Positions 49,892-61,530 of a stretch of DNA of 64,000 nt are shown here, piece by piece. The translations under genes were made by a program, and so were the position numbers. Source of the DNA: Strongyloides papillosus (lineage: Eukaryota > Nematoda > Chromadorea > Rhabditida > Strongyloididae). The stretch lies in NCBI GenBank assembly GCA_005656395.1, contig SRSI01000004.1, forward strand, positions 1,550,001-1,614,000, given 5' to 3'. A model generated the notes under the pieces. That model was given only the letters and a program-made list of their open reading frames with translations. It searched no databases and was not told where the DNA came from. Positions within the stretch are counted from its first letter, which is position 1; the number at the start of each line of letters is the position of its first letter.

Positions 49892-50891
49892 ATGTTATCC
49901 AATATAATGTTGGATAAGCAAAAGCAGGTAGAGTCACTGAGAAAATTTGCTTTCTGTGGAGTGACTATGTCTACCGTTGCAGCAATTATATGCCTATTTT
50001 CAATTCCCATGATATATAATTACATGCAACATGTGCAAACAATGCTTGAAAATGAAGTTAATTTTTGTAAAGTAATTTAACATTTATTTTATTATATAAC
50101 ACATTTTATTTTTTAAGTCCAAGACAGGTTCACTATGGAAACAGATATTACATGTTTACATTAGTAAAGAAGACAGTATAAGAGGAAAACGTTCACCTAA
50201 TAGAAGAGCTTTTTATCCAGAAGTTCCTGTCACAAATAATAATCCTTATTTTCCACCAACTGGGGCTGTTAGGCTTGAGACACAAGTAGCAGAACAATGT
50301 TGCGGTTGTGGTTTTGGGCCACCTGGAAAACCAGGTTTAGATGGACAAGATGGTATTGATGGTGTGGATGGAAATCCTGGGCAAGATGGAAAACCAGGAG
50401 AAGACGATAATCAGGACAATAATGATAATAAAGAGGGAGAATGGTGCTTTGATTGTCCAGAGGCTCCTATGGGACCACCTGGTGAAATAGGAGACAAGGG
50501 AGAACCTGGACCTCCTGGTGATGCAGGAGACGAAGGAGAGAGTGGTTTTATAGGGCCTCCAGGACCTGTAGGTCCACCTGGACGACCAGGACTTCCAGGT
50601 GAAGCTGGTCTACCTGGTCCAGTTGGTAAACCTGGAGATTTGATTCAAATGGATAGCCGACCAGGACCACCAGGTCCACCAGGGCAAAAAGGACCAAAAG
50701 GACCTCCAGGAAATCCAGGAGTTCCAGGTCGTCCAGGGGAACCTGGAGCGCCAGGTCCAAAAGGAGATTCTGGTTCACCAGGACCTGATGGGAAGCCTGG
50801 ACGAACTGGTATCGCTGGAGAACCTGGTGTTCCAGGTGAACGTGGTACTTGTAATCATTGTAGCCCACCAAGAACAGCTCCAGGATATTAA
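49892..50891 (+). CDS. cuticle collagen
   Basis: Nematode cuticular collagen, secreted by the epidermis and crosslinked in the exoskeleton. Exons 49892-50071 and 50118-50891 (phase 0) give 317 aa. The N-terminal part has one hydrophobic signal-anchor (about 22-44). Homology-box and processing features come next, including RGKR at 82-85, a subtilisin-type cleavage site, then a Cys cluster EQCCGCG. Gly-X-Y tracts follow, interrupted by an acidic segment [18 protein letters not shown], then a long Gly-Pro-rich tract ending in CNHCS. The C-terminus is short (PPRTAPGY). Gly codons are mostly GGA and Pro codons CCA, giving a locally higher GC content and a periodic DNA texture. Frames on the other strand here are shadows of that repeat. 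Confidence 0.95.
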
Positions 50892-51589
50892 ATTAAAGTT
50901 GTTTTTAAAAATTTTTTTGAAATGAATATATATTTTTATATCCCAAATATCTTTCTCTATCTTTCATATTCTTTCTTGTTTTTTCATAAATGGCTAAGAT
51001 AATTTTTATAAAATTAAAAATGAAGGATTTATTTTGTTTGTACAAAAGGATTATCTTTAATTTACGTATACAAATGCATTATTTAATAAACATCATGTAG
51101 TTTTATATCAAAAAAGATGCTTTCTTAAATTATCAAATATTATATAAAGGAATTGTGGATTATTTCTATATAACAAATCCTCAGCTTTATATATTATTTG
51201 ATACGGTATCAATGATATGAAATACTTGTTAATTTGTTTTATTTATAATAAATGAGAAATATTTTTATATCAATGTATTGTAAAAAATATTTATAAGGAT
51301 AAAGAAAGTTCTTTTAAGTATAACATTATTCTTTCAATTCTATTTACAAGGAATTTTTTTTACATTAGTCATATCCATTTTATATTGAAATAAATTCTTC
51401 AGAAAAATGTATAATGATTTTTTTATAAAATTCAGGCACACCCAATTTTATTTTCCATAGTTAAGTACTAAATTCTTTAATCTATTTACAAGAATATTTA
51501 AAAAAATTGATAAAACACTTAATAAAAGTGTATATAAAGAAGTAAAATGTATATTTTATTGTCATTTTTTAATTTTTTTCTAGAAAAAA
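50892..51589. other. intergenic region
   Basis: Collagen 3' flank and upstream flank of the small secreted-protein gene. Nothing else recognised. Confidence 0.5.
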
Positions 51590-51905
51590 ATGAGATTATT
51601 TATGATTATATTTTTTCTTGTATTATTTACTTCTATGTCAAATAAAGTTGAAGGAATTCCATTGGTTGATTTCCTGGGACAAAAGAGTAAATTTATTAAA
51701 TAAAAGCATCATATAATTTTTTTTAGTTTTAATAGTTCCAGTAAAAAGAATTCACGAACAAAACGAAGCTTTAAGTCCGGTAATCAAAAATACAATAATT
51801 ATGTGCAATAGGCGCTATCCAAGTCATGGTAATCTTGAGTTCAAAAGTGAAATTGACAAAGCCATTTTTGAATTGTGTATTGAAGTAAAAAAAGACTTCT
51901 TATAA
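51590..51905 (+). CDS. small secreted protein of unknown family
   Basis: Exons 51590-51686 and 51727-51905 (phase 1) encode 91 aa. A strong signal peptide (MRLFMIIFFLVLFTSMSNKVEG) precedes a mature part of about 68 residues with only two cysteines (MCNRR and FELCIE). A dibasic KR lies near residue 39 (VPVKRIHE), which could be a prohormone cleavage site. The start is chosen because TTTTTTCTAG lies six bases before it, fitting trans-splicing. I do not recognise the family. It may be a two-Cys peptide ligand or an effector-type secreted protein. Confidence 0.6.
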
Positions 51906-52160
51906 TTACAAAAATAACGAAACAATTGGGTGGTTTATATTATCTTACTAGATCAATATAAAAATGATTTATTTTCCAATAAAAAACAATTTAATAAATG
52001 TCATGACTTTAAATATGCATATTTATGTGACAGTAATTATATTAAAAATTACAAAGACACAGCTTATAAATAATTTTTTGAAACTAAATTTTAATAATTG
52101 AATACATAAATGATAATTTTTGTGATTAATTCTTTTTAACTTCTTTTGTATTCTTTTTAA
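51906..52160. other. short convergent intergenic region
   Basis: 255 bases between convergent stop codons; AT-rich 3' ends only. Confidence 0.45.
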
Positions 52161-52818
52161 TCATTGTTTTATTTTTTTACGTTGAATATTCAAGTAATAA
52201 CAAAATGATGATTCATCAGATCCATCTCTTAAATAAATTTTCTTATTGAATTATGATTTTTTTGACTTACCTACAATCATTATAACCATCACAAACTGCT
52301 ATTGGTTCTATGCATTTAGATGCATCCTCACAAAAAAACCATGTTTTTGGACATTTAAGAGTAGGTGGACGAAATCTTCCCCTATTCTCTTGGTAAGAAT
52401 TAATTTTTTGATACTTACAGATATCAGGAGATTCATCGGATTTATCATAACAATCATACATGCCATCACACATATATTCTTTTCTTATGCATTCGTACCC
52501 CCCATCACAACTAATCTCTTTAAAATTATTACAAACAACTTTTTCTATTTTTTGTGCCGTCTTTTCATTTATCTCATAATTATAGGTAGAATAATTATTA
52601 TCAATTTCATTAGTATTTAGATAATTGGAATTAAATGTTGTAGGTATAGAATTAGTATTTACAATATCTCTTCTACCTCTAATAATATTCTTATTTTTTA
52701 TAAAATTATCTAACCTGGGAAAATTCACTTTGTCTCCTTTTAAACTTTGAAAATGAATTTGAAGTAAGAAGGATATGAAAAGTAATTTTAATGATAGAAA
52801 CATTTCGCAATAACACAT
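52161..52818 (-). CDS. secreted protein with two LDL-receptor class A repeats
   Basis: Exons 52271-52818 and 52161-52227 join across an AG|A codon to give 204 aa. A signal peptide is present (FLSLKLLFISFLLQIHFQSL); translation could start at 52818 or at the in-frame Met five codons later. A basic RGRR near residue 47 may be a furin site. A low-complexity Asn/Tyr linker leads to LDLa 1 (about 96-134, with CDGMYDCYDKSDES) and LDLa 2 (about 156-192, with CDGYNDCRDGSDES). Both keep the six-Cys pattern and the acidic calcium-binding box. The second repeat is completed only by the small last exon, which shows the intron call is right. There is no transmembrane segment, so it is a soluble ligand-binding or scaffold protein. 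Confidence 0.88.
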
Positions 52819-54609
52819 ATTATTAAATTAATATGACTAGCATTTTAAAGCAGAATAGTAAATTTATATAAATATACTCTTTTAGAATTGTTTATAAAGG
52901 ATTAACAATCTTCTTCATTATTTAATTGCAAATAACCCATTTTTAATGTTTATAAATTTCTAAACAATTAGTTAATAAATGGCATACCAAGTTACTTCGA
53001 CAAAATGCTAATATTTATAATTTATTACAATTTTAAAATATTATTTTTTAACTTCATTAATGTCAGATTCTCAGTAGAAGATAATACTTAAAACATAGCA
53101 CGATTAGACATTTAGCAATAAAAAAAATAGTAAAGAACAAGATAATTTAAATTAAACCAGGTATAATAGTTTTAAAATGCATAAAAAGCAGTCAAAGATA
53201 GCATGTTTTTTAAATTATTTATGGCAATTCATGATTATAAATACAATGAATGGTTGGGAAATTTTCATTATTAACAACTATTGATATAAACTTTATTTTG
53301 TTAGATAGTATTATACTAGAAATATAAAGATATAATTTATTTAAAATATTGCTTTTGGTATCTAATAAATATAAATTAATATTTATAAATATATGATATT
53401 TATTTTGTTATAAATGATAGAAATTATTAATGGTAATGATGTGTAAAGTAAAATTGAATATATTTATATTATTATTATCGCTAAGTATTGATTTCTTAAA
53501 AAACAATATAAAAAATAGGTATTCTCAAATAATTACAATATAATATATAACTGTTATTGCTTGAGAATACTGATTTTTTATGTTGTACTCATTTTTCATT
53601 AATTCTATTGATTTAAAAAAATTGATTATAATACTGTTTATCTAGAAAAATCCAGATAATTTTTATAAAGTTTCTGTTTCCATTGATTCAAAGTATACTC
53701 AATGGATATTTTATCATTTTATTATTTCATATAATAAACAATTATTTTTCTTCTCTACATCAAAGAATTTTTATAAAAATAATTTTTACGTTATGCCACA
53801 TTAAGTGTAATATAAAGTAGATAAACATTCACTATATAATTTAAACATTAAAAAAGCAAATGTTACGGATATTTTTATTAAGTAATGAAGTTAAGAAAAA
53901 AAACTAAGCCATCTATATCCTTTATTAATAATATTATTTTTTCCTAAGATTATGTTTATAAATTATCTATTTATAACGAAGGAGACTTATTTTTTTATAT
54001 TATCTTTTATATTTTTTAATACTTTATTTATTATAACAAAATATGGTAATATAAATATTTCTTGTATAGAGACAATAAAAAAAATGCTTGCAATAAAATG
54101 ATATAATAAAGTCAGATATTCTATTAATTTAATAAATTTAAAATCATTAATTAAATATACATAAAATAGTGATAAACTAATTAAGACTTCAATTCATGCA
54201 ATATCAATCTTACTAATTAAGAAAATAATAAAATAGCTAAAGAGAACATAAATCTATAGTATACTTAATACATGAAATTAGCATTTTTTAATAAGGTAAA
54301 CTATATAATTATTTGTAATTCATATAACTTGATACTTCTTAAAAGATTATTTTAATATCTTAATTAAAATTATTTTATAATTCTTATATTGTATTCCAAA
54401 ATTAATATTATTTGGTTTAAAAAATACATAAATAAATTTCAAGTTAAGATCTAAATGTTAGATATTTGAATTACCCAATTTCTAGTAATCTTTAAATAAT
54501 ATATGAAAATTCATTATTAAAAAAGTGCTCTTTATATTCTTATGTCTTGGTATATTTTGTTAAGAACAAATGACTTATAAAATTAGTATCTCAAAATAAA
54601 TTGATTTAA
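52819..54609. other. intergenic region
   Basis: 1.8 kb of strongly AT-rich sequence. No exon, RNA gene or repeat recognised. Confidence 0.5.
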
Positions 54610-54933
54610 TTAACGATCATATAATCCAGATGTTGAAGGAGCGGGACTCTTATCTTTACAGTCACAAAAAATATTATCATCAAATTTCTTCAATTCCATA
54701 AACATATTATGAAGTGTTAGACAATTAAAAGTATTAATCTTCTTTTTCATTTTAATATATTCCTTGATAGTTTTAATAAATTTCAAACGATTATTATAGT
54801 TTTTTTGAGCTGTTAAACAACCACAAGTCAGAGTTCCTTTAGCATCATCTGATTCATAATATGAAATCATTAATTTAGCAAGATTAAGATAGTGAGATTG
54901 ATAGATATTTTGTTTGTTACAAAATGACATCAT
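54610..54933 (-). CDS. unrecognised 107-aa Cys-containing protein
   Basis: An open frame beginning with two Met codons. A TTTTTAG acceptor seven bases before the first ATG is the only sign of an upstream splice, and no coding exon could be joined upstream, so the start is probably trans-spliced. Cysteines come in two CxC pairs (LTCGCL and FCDCK) plus two single ones. The middle is a Lys/Ile-rich helix. There is no clear signal peptide, which is odd for a Cys-rich protein; a missed first exon encoding one is possible. The end PSTSGLYDR is polar. Composition (Cys, Leu, Lys) differs from random AT-rich frames. Confidence 0.45.
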   Translation of the reverse strand: MMSFCNKQNIYQSHYLNLAKLMISYYESDDAKGTLTCGCLTAQKNYNNRLKFIKTIKEYIKMKKKINTFNCLTLHNMFMELKKFDDNIFCDCKDKSPAPSTSGLYDR

Positions 54934-55895
54934 ATAAATCTAAAAATAATGAATTACATAAAATATTATTTATAAATTAAGGTAAAAATGAAAAATTAAA
55001 TGCCATATTTTTATTCCTGCCTACAAAAAAACATTTTCCTCATTATGAAAAACAGACATATTTTAAAATTAATTTTTCCTGTACTCTTTTTCAATTGATA
55101 CCTTATATTCCCTTAAAAACGTTAATTTACAGATTGGAGGATTAAGTTAATATCATGCTATTTACCATTCCCACTTTTATCTATGCCTCTAATTTATTAT
55201 TTTTTTCTTGCACTTTATAAATATATCTACTTTATATAATAATTTATAATATCTTTACCACAAAAAATGTAATTTACAAAAGCAAAAATATTCTTGGAAG
55301 ACGATAAATAAAAATAGTACTTTTCAATAATATTAGAAAAAAAATTAATACACTTTTTTATTTAATCTTCTTTAAATACCTACACATATAATTTTTTGAT
55401 AACAAAGCAAACACTGATTAGAGTATTTTTTTGAATATGTAATACAACAATATAAAGAATCCTTAAAAAACTCTATATTCTTAAAAAATAATATATGTTA
55501 TTTAAAAAGGAGTAATAAATATCATATGTGAGGAAAAATTTGATTGAGATGTTAAAGGAAAAATAATACAACATAGAAGTAAGTAAAGTAACATATTATA
55601 CACATGATGTACTATAGCAACATATTTTAAACTATTATAGGTTAATATATAATTATTGACAATAATAAATATAATTTTTTAAGTAATATAATTGATTAAG
55701 GTAATAAGCATTATCTCTAAGATTAAGATAAATAATTTTAAAGTTGTTGCTCAAAAGGTATATATAAGAATGAAATAATGTATATACCTGCCATTTAATT
55801 ATAGCATAATATACATAACAAACATGAATAAATATTTAAATTTTACTAAAAAAATTGTCATCATTTTATTAATCATATATGCTGTTATAAAAAAT
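54934..55895. other. intergenic region
   Basis: AT-rich spacer. A 33-codon plus-strand frame at 55825 looks like a signal peptide but runs into the 3' end of the acetyltransferase on the other strand and is not called. Confidence 0.45.
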
Positions 55896-56602
55896 TCAAA
55901 TTCTTTTAAAATTCAAAATTAATGATGTTGAACCATCAACAGGGTGAATATCGTAGTCGCTATACTTCTCCTCGTTCAATGGTTTGAAACCAAGAGTCTT
56001 CAATAAATGTTGGTTGGCAACCGATGAAGTCTCCGATATGACACCATCTATACCTAGTGTTTTTAAAAAATCATCAGAAAAATCTTTTTCAGCCAATTGT
56101 CTACCAATTCCTTTTCTTTGATACTCCGTTTTGATACCACTCATCTCACGGTGAGCTAATACATTAACATCTGATGGAACAAGTTTCCAAACACTATTTC
56201 TTACTTTAGAAAACATTTTTAAAAAACGATCTATACAGTTATAAGATAGATTAAAAAAAATTTATTACTCTAATACTTACTAAATTTATCTTCTTTATCC
56301 AAGCATTTGTCGCAACCTTTGAAGTCTATAACATTATCTTCATCAACGTTTGCTACTCTTCTACATAACGAAACTAAGCGAGCTCCAATTACTTTACCTT
56401 CATCTTCCACCAGAAGTGATAATCCACTATCTAATGATTCTTTCGGAATTGATATTTCAGGAGAATTTGCCCAACCACCAAAGCATTCTTTACATAATCC
56501 TAAACTTTTACTTACAGGTTCCACTTCAGCAAAGATGTTAGTTATAAAATAATTAATGTTATCTAAATCTTCAGCACTTGGTTTTCTGTATGTAATCTTC
56601 AT
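55896..56602 (-). CDS. GNAT-family N-acetyltransferase (AANAT-like)
   Basis: Acetyl-CoA-dependent N-acetyltransferase. Exons 56281-56602 and 55896-56230 join in phase 1 to give 218 aa. The domain starts at once with ITYRKPSAEDLDNINYFITN. Strand 2-3 carries LSLLVEDEGKVIGARLV. Motif A is EMSGIKTEYQRKGIGRQL, with the acetyl-CoA pyrophosphate loop QRKGIG at 145-150. The final part has ETSSVANQHLLKTLGFK, the usual region near the C-terminal strand. Layout and length match nematode/insect arylalkylamine N-acetyltransferase-like enzymes, which inactivate monoamines; the substrate is inferred only. A short Cys-rich stretch (FKGCDKCLDKEDK) lies before the second exon. The start is at MKITYRKP; the upstream in-frame Met would add an unlikely hydrophobic leader. 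Confidence 0.85.
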
Positions 56603-58182
56603 CCTTGTTTGATAAGAAATTATTACCAGTCTAAAATGTATATAACTGAAAAATGTTACTAACAATTTGTTAAATTCTTTAGAATATTCAAATTAGATAT
56701 ATTTGATTACAAATTAATAATATATATTTATTCATGTTTTCTTAATTTACTAATTTAAAAAAATGATAACAAGATGCTTTATCTTAAGACATTATTCTAA
56801 CAGTTGTTAGATTATTATATAAAATCTAATAACAGGCAAAAATAAGGTATAATCTATATGTAGAATAAAAGGAGGAAATTTTGACATTTGCTGATAAAAT
56901 ATATTAAAATAACCCACTAGTTAAAAAAATTAAATTTTATTCAAATTTAAAAAAAAGAAATAAAAGACAAAAAAAAGATTGATAAAGACACAGAACACTA
57001 GGTTTCCACATAAATATTGTCTTTTTTACAAAAATCTATATATTTGAATTTTGAATTAATGCAACATTTTTTAAATATTGATATTTTTCTATATAATATT
57101 ATGCTCATCTTAAGTCAAACCTGTTTTTTATAAAATATTATGAAGTATATCATCAGAAGTTAATTTTGTATAAAGTTGTAAACGTTTAAACGAAAATTAT
57201 TCTTTTAAGTATCTCACTAACAATAGTGAGGTTAAAAATTTAATAACAATTATAATGAAAAACACTAATTATTTAACCAAACAAAGTATTATTAATTATA
57301 AATAATTTGTTTAGTACTTACTCTTTGTTAAATTAAAATATTTCAAAGTCATTTTTTTTACTATGAATTAAAATATATAATGTTTTGTAATTTCTCAAAA
57401 AATTTTATTTTCACAATTATCATGAAAGACATTATAAAATGTAAAGTTTTACCATCAGATTAGTATAATTTAACAAAAATTCAAATTATGATAATTTAAA
57501 CCATTAAAGCATACTAAAAAAAGATACAATGATTCGCAGAAAAATGATTTTTATAAGAGCGTTTATAATATTATCAACATTACTTAGAATCCTCTATTTT
57601 TTAAAATCATTGTGGAAAACCAGTAAAGTTTTAAGATAAGAATAATTTCATAGAAAAATTGCAAGTTAATATAACAATTTTCTAATTTTAATAGAAATAA
57701 ACAATTTTGATAAATTGGTTGAGAATAAAAAAATTTAAATTTTAATAGGCGTGACAAGTTATTATACCTTGTACATAATGGTGTTTCTTTTTTGTGCTAA
57801 TAACATTCAAATTATACATAATTTATTGCAAGTAAATAAAATATACTCTAAAGATGTTACCTAAATAAATAAATTAAAAAATAATATCAAAATACACTAA
57901 TTTTAAACTTTATTGTAACGCATGTAAAATTACATTTAAGTCTAATAACAAACTAATTAAAGTGCAACTTTTTGTTGACATTTGTTTTATATACAAACAA
58001 AATTAACATTTTCTGAATGAAAAATCCTTGAACTTTCATTTTATTATATGAAAGTGAAATACAACTATCTAAAAAAATATGTTATTTACCTTGATTTTAT
58101 GGTCCCTATTATTTTTTATCAGCTTTGTTTTGTCATCCTTCTATGTATACATTGTATCCTTTTTTTCTATAATAAAAAGAAA
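56603..58182. other. intergenic region
   Basis: AT-rich sequence upstream of the acetyltransferase, up to the pogo-type MITE. Nothing recognised. Confidence 0.5.
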
Positions 58183-58682
58183 TACAGTAGACTCTCGATT
58201 ATCCGAACCCCTCGGGACCAAGGGTAGTTCGGATAACTAAAATTTCGGATAATCGAACATGAATAAAAAAAATATAATTTTCAATTTTTACATAGAAAAT
58301 AACTCATTGCATATCGGTATAGATATTAAATGTCAATTTTTTTAATAAATATACGAAACAAAAAATTATTTAGTCTTAAAGAAATCCCTTTTTTTTGAGT
58401 TAAGTTAGATTGTCTTTTTTTGAAACTAAGTTTTTTCTAATTTCTTAATACATAGCTGTCTTATTAATTCGAAAAAATTGGAATTTTATAGATGTTTTAT
58501 TTAAAATCGGTACTTTATATATTTTACACATGTACAAAAGAAAGCATCTCTTTGTCTAAAGTAATTAATTGAATATTTTTTATGTATAAAATTTTAAATT
58601 TATAAATTTTTGTAAAAATTACTCCGTTCGGTTAATCGAGAGTTCGGTTAATCGAAGTTCGGATAATCGAGAGTCCACTGTA
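58183..58682. mobile_element. pogo/Tigger-type MITE
   Basis: 500-bp non-autonomous element bounded by TA on both sides. The left end reads CAGTAGACTCTCGATTATCC and the right end is its near-perfect inverse, with GGATAATCGAGAGTCCACTG. Subterminal motifs (GTTCGGATAA, GTTCGGTTAATCGA) are repeated within both ends. These terminal sequences are typical of pogo/Tigger-superfamily elements. The interior is AT-rich with no transposase. Confidence 0.85.
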
Positions 58683-60256
58683 AGAAAAAAAATTTGTCTC
58701 TCTCATAACTTCTCTCAAATTTAACCGATTTTTATGAGTAAATAGCCAAAAGATGTATTTTTTTCTAACTAGAGGGGCTGAATTAATTTCAAAAACTTTT
58801 GGCCAAATCATCTTTAAAAAACATCCTTTTTTGATCCCTTTTTAAATATAATTTTGTTCAGAGAATAACTTTCTTCAAAGTTAATGAAATAATTTGATTA
58901 GTATGTTATTTAAAAGGTAAAATTCTAGAAAAGTTCGGAAATATAATCACATTGAGATTGATTAATAATTAGCTAAGTTATGGTCCAAAGAGTGGTGACC
59001 ATTTTGGTAAAAAAATTTAAAAGTTAATTAGCTTTAACTTAGTCATAACGTCATAAAAATAAATAAAATAATATTTGCTATATAGATCTACGCCTAACTT
59101 AAAAAACAAGTATCTAACGAAGTTTATAGCTTAACAACGAAAGAAGTTATGTTAATTTTTATTCCGACATTCTAGCTTTTTTTCATTTTTCCCACAAAAA
59201 TCAATTTTGTCTTCAGCATAACTTTTCTAAAACTTGATACATTTTTATGGTCAAGTAGTCATTTTATGTACTTTTCTTCAGCTTAGTGGGGAAAGTGGAT
59301 CTCAAAACTTTTGGTCAATGCGTGTCAAGTCATATTTTGAAAAAAATACTTTTTTGGACAATTTTTGCATAGCATTGTGCAGAGAATAACTTTCTTCACA
59401 TTTAATAAAATAAATTGCTTTATAAACCATTGAAAAGATTTAATTCTGGAATCCTGGAGAAACACAATACGATAGAAATATAAAAAAAACTGGCCAAGTT
59501 ATGGACCCAAGAATAGTCACCATTTTCTAAATAAAGATTTAAAAGTTTTAAGTTGTAACTTAAATGAAAAGTTGTTCAAAATAAATAATTTCAAATTATT
59601 ATATAGATCAATGTCTAAATAAAAAAATATAACTACAACTAATTATATTCATTAACAACATAGAGAGTTATATTTATTTAGGTGTCAATTATTCTACCTT
59701 TCCTTCATCTTTTTCAAAAAATTGAATTTTGTGATTAACATAACTTTCTTCAAACTTGATCAATTGTTATGGTTAGATAGTCATTAGGTGTATTGTTTTC
59801 TAACTTAGTGGGAAAAAGGTCTTTAAAAATATTGGCTCATGATAAGCCATGTTATTTTTAAAAAACTCTTTTTTTTAGTCACTTTTTTGTGTAGTTGTGT
59901 CTTTAAAAAAAACTTTTGTAAAAGTAAATGGAATTTTATGGTTTATGACTTATTTGAAAGGTACAAATAGTAATTAGAGGGAAACGCAATATTATTGGAA
60001 TCGTTAAAAATCCGACTAAGTTATGCACTAAAGGGTGGTAAGCATTTTTTTAATAAAAATTAATAAGTTGAGTAGCTATTACTTAATTAAAACTTGAAAA
60101 AATTGAGTAGACATGATTTTTAATTATATAGGTATAAAACTAAAAGTAAAATTTTATTGGTCCTTACACTATCTAAAATTACACAATATAGTATAAGTAT
60201 ATTAACAATTTGAATTAACAAATTTATTATAATTTATGCTTTTATAAGGAATTTAT
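58683..60256. repeat. diverged tandem repeats of about 520 bp (left part)
   Basis: Three copies of a unit of about 515-525 bp. Landmarks recur in order: TATGG-TCCAAAGAGTGGTGACCATTTT at 58979, the matching TATGGACCCAAGAATAGTCACC at 59499 and TATGCACTAAAGGGTGGTAAGC at 60023. The segment AACTTGAT...TTTTATGG...TAGTCATT is at about 58717, 59237 and 59752. GAGAATAACTTTCTTCA is at about 58860 and 59393, with a decayed copy near 59902. Copies are well diverged. No coding frame is conserved between them. Confidence 0.75.
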
Positions 60257-61530
60257 TAGGTTGTTCCATAAATTCCCGTGATTTTTAAAAATTTACTTTA
60301 AAAACACTTTTTTCTAAAAAAACAAAAGTAAATTAATCAATTATATATTCTTCGTCATTATTTACAACCTTTTCCCATTTTTCCACTAATTTGTTGATAC
60401 CTTCACGCCAGAAATCTATGGGTCTTGACTCAAAGAATTCGTTCAGCTAGGTATATAATGCCTCTTAGTTTTCAAATGTTAAGTCCCTCATACAGTTTGG
60501 CAATGAACGGAGTAGGTGATAATCCGTTGGGGCAAGGTCTGGTGAATACAGAGGATGCTAAAGAACCTCCCGATTGAACTCCTGAAGGGCGATTTTTGAA
60601 AATTTTTGCTGTATGAGTCCGAGCGTTGTCGTAGAGTAGGATAATTTAGCTTAATTGATCCGATCTTTTTTGTTAAATAGTCTAATTTACGCGATGAAAT
60701 TGATCTAAATTAAGATCTTTGCTTACTGTTTGGTTATTCTTAATTATTTCTCAATGAATTACGCATTTTAATCCTAAAACACACAGATTACTTGCTTCAC
60801 TTTAGAATTAGACGCATCTCTTACTCACACCTACTGCTTCCTTTGGCTCGTGTTGACGTAGAGAAATCATTTATCATCTACAGTGACGATTCCACACAGG
60901 AATCGATTTTCGTAGCTACGTGTCGCTTGATGCCGAGCGAGATTTAAAGGAGCAATAAAAAACCTCTTTTTTTTTGTTTTTTTCAGTAAGACTATGGAAC
61001 AATCAAACTCGAAATTTTTGCTCAGAACCCATTGATGTAAGAAGACGGGAGATTGCTCTAACAACGCTGTTCATTTTTTCGGCCAGCTCTCTGCATATTT
61101 GACAGTTGTCTGTTCTCAAAAGATCTATCAAACGGTCCTCGTCAAAGATACATAGCCGATCTATTCGTGGAGAGTCTGGAAGGTCGAAATTGTCATTTCT
61201 GAACTTTCTGTACTAATATTTTGCAGTACTCCAACCCATAGTATCTTCTCCATACACAGAATAAATTTCCCGAATGTCTTCAGACACTCTTTGGCGACGA
61301 TTAAAAGCAAATAACAGCAGTTGTCGAAAGTGCTATTTTTTGTCCACTGGGCATTACATTTTAAAGATAAAAAATTAAATCAAAATTAAAAGATATGAAA
61401 ATGGGATTACCAGAGTTTTGTAGAGCGGAAAAAGAGCTTTCGAATGATATATATAATGCGTACGAAAAAATCAAAAAGTGTGGTAAAATAAGCGTTTGAA
61501 AAATATCACGGGAACTTATGGGACAACCTA
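60257..61530 (-). mobile_element. degenerate mariner transposon
   Basis: 1.27-kb element with inverted ends GGTTGTTCCATAAATTCCCG / CGGGAACTTATGGGACAACC and flanking TA. The minus strand encodes a mariner transposase in pieces. From about 61360 down come ...QLLLFAFNRRQRVSEDIREI, YSVYGEDTMGWSTAKY, NDNFDLPDSPRIDRL and ELAEKMNSVVRAISRL. The IVTVDDK motif at about 60870 carries the second catalytic Asp, the next codon being a stop where Trp is expected. HPPYSPDLAPTDYHLLRSL carries the third Asp, and FWREGINKLVEKWEKVV is the end. Several stops break it, so it is dead. It is inserted in the fourth region of the 520-bp tandem repeats. Confidence 0.92.
60335..61365 (-). pseudogene. mariner transposase pseudogene
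   Basis: Remains of a DD34D mariner transposase inside the element at 60257-61530. Nearly the whole length can be followed on the minus strand, from the N-terminal helix-turn-helix region to the C-terminus, but with in-frame stops (including after ...STAKY, after VTVDDK and after MRDLTFEN). The gene is broken, with most of its sequence still present. Confidence 0.85.

Noticed and set aside
50548..50871. Antisense frame opposite the collagen
   Set aside because: It comes from the Gly-X-Y periodicity; no independent gene.
55825..55923. Plus-strand mini-frame with a signal-like run
   Set aside because: It ends within the antisense 3' end of the acetyltransferase and its composition is AT-driven.
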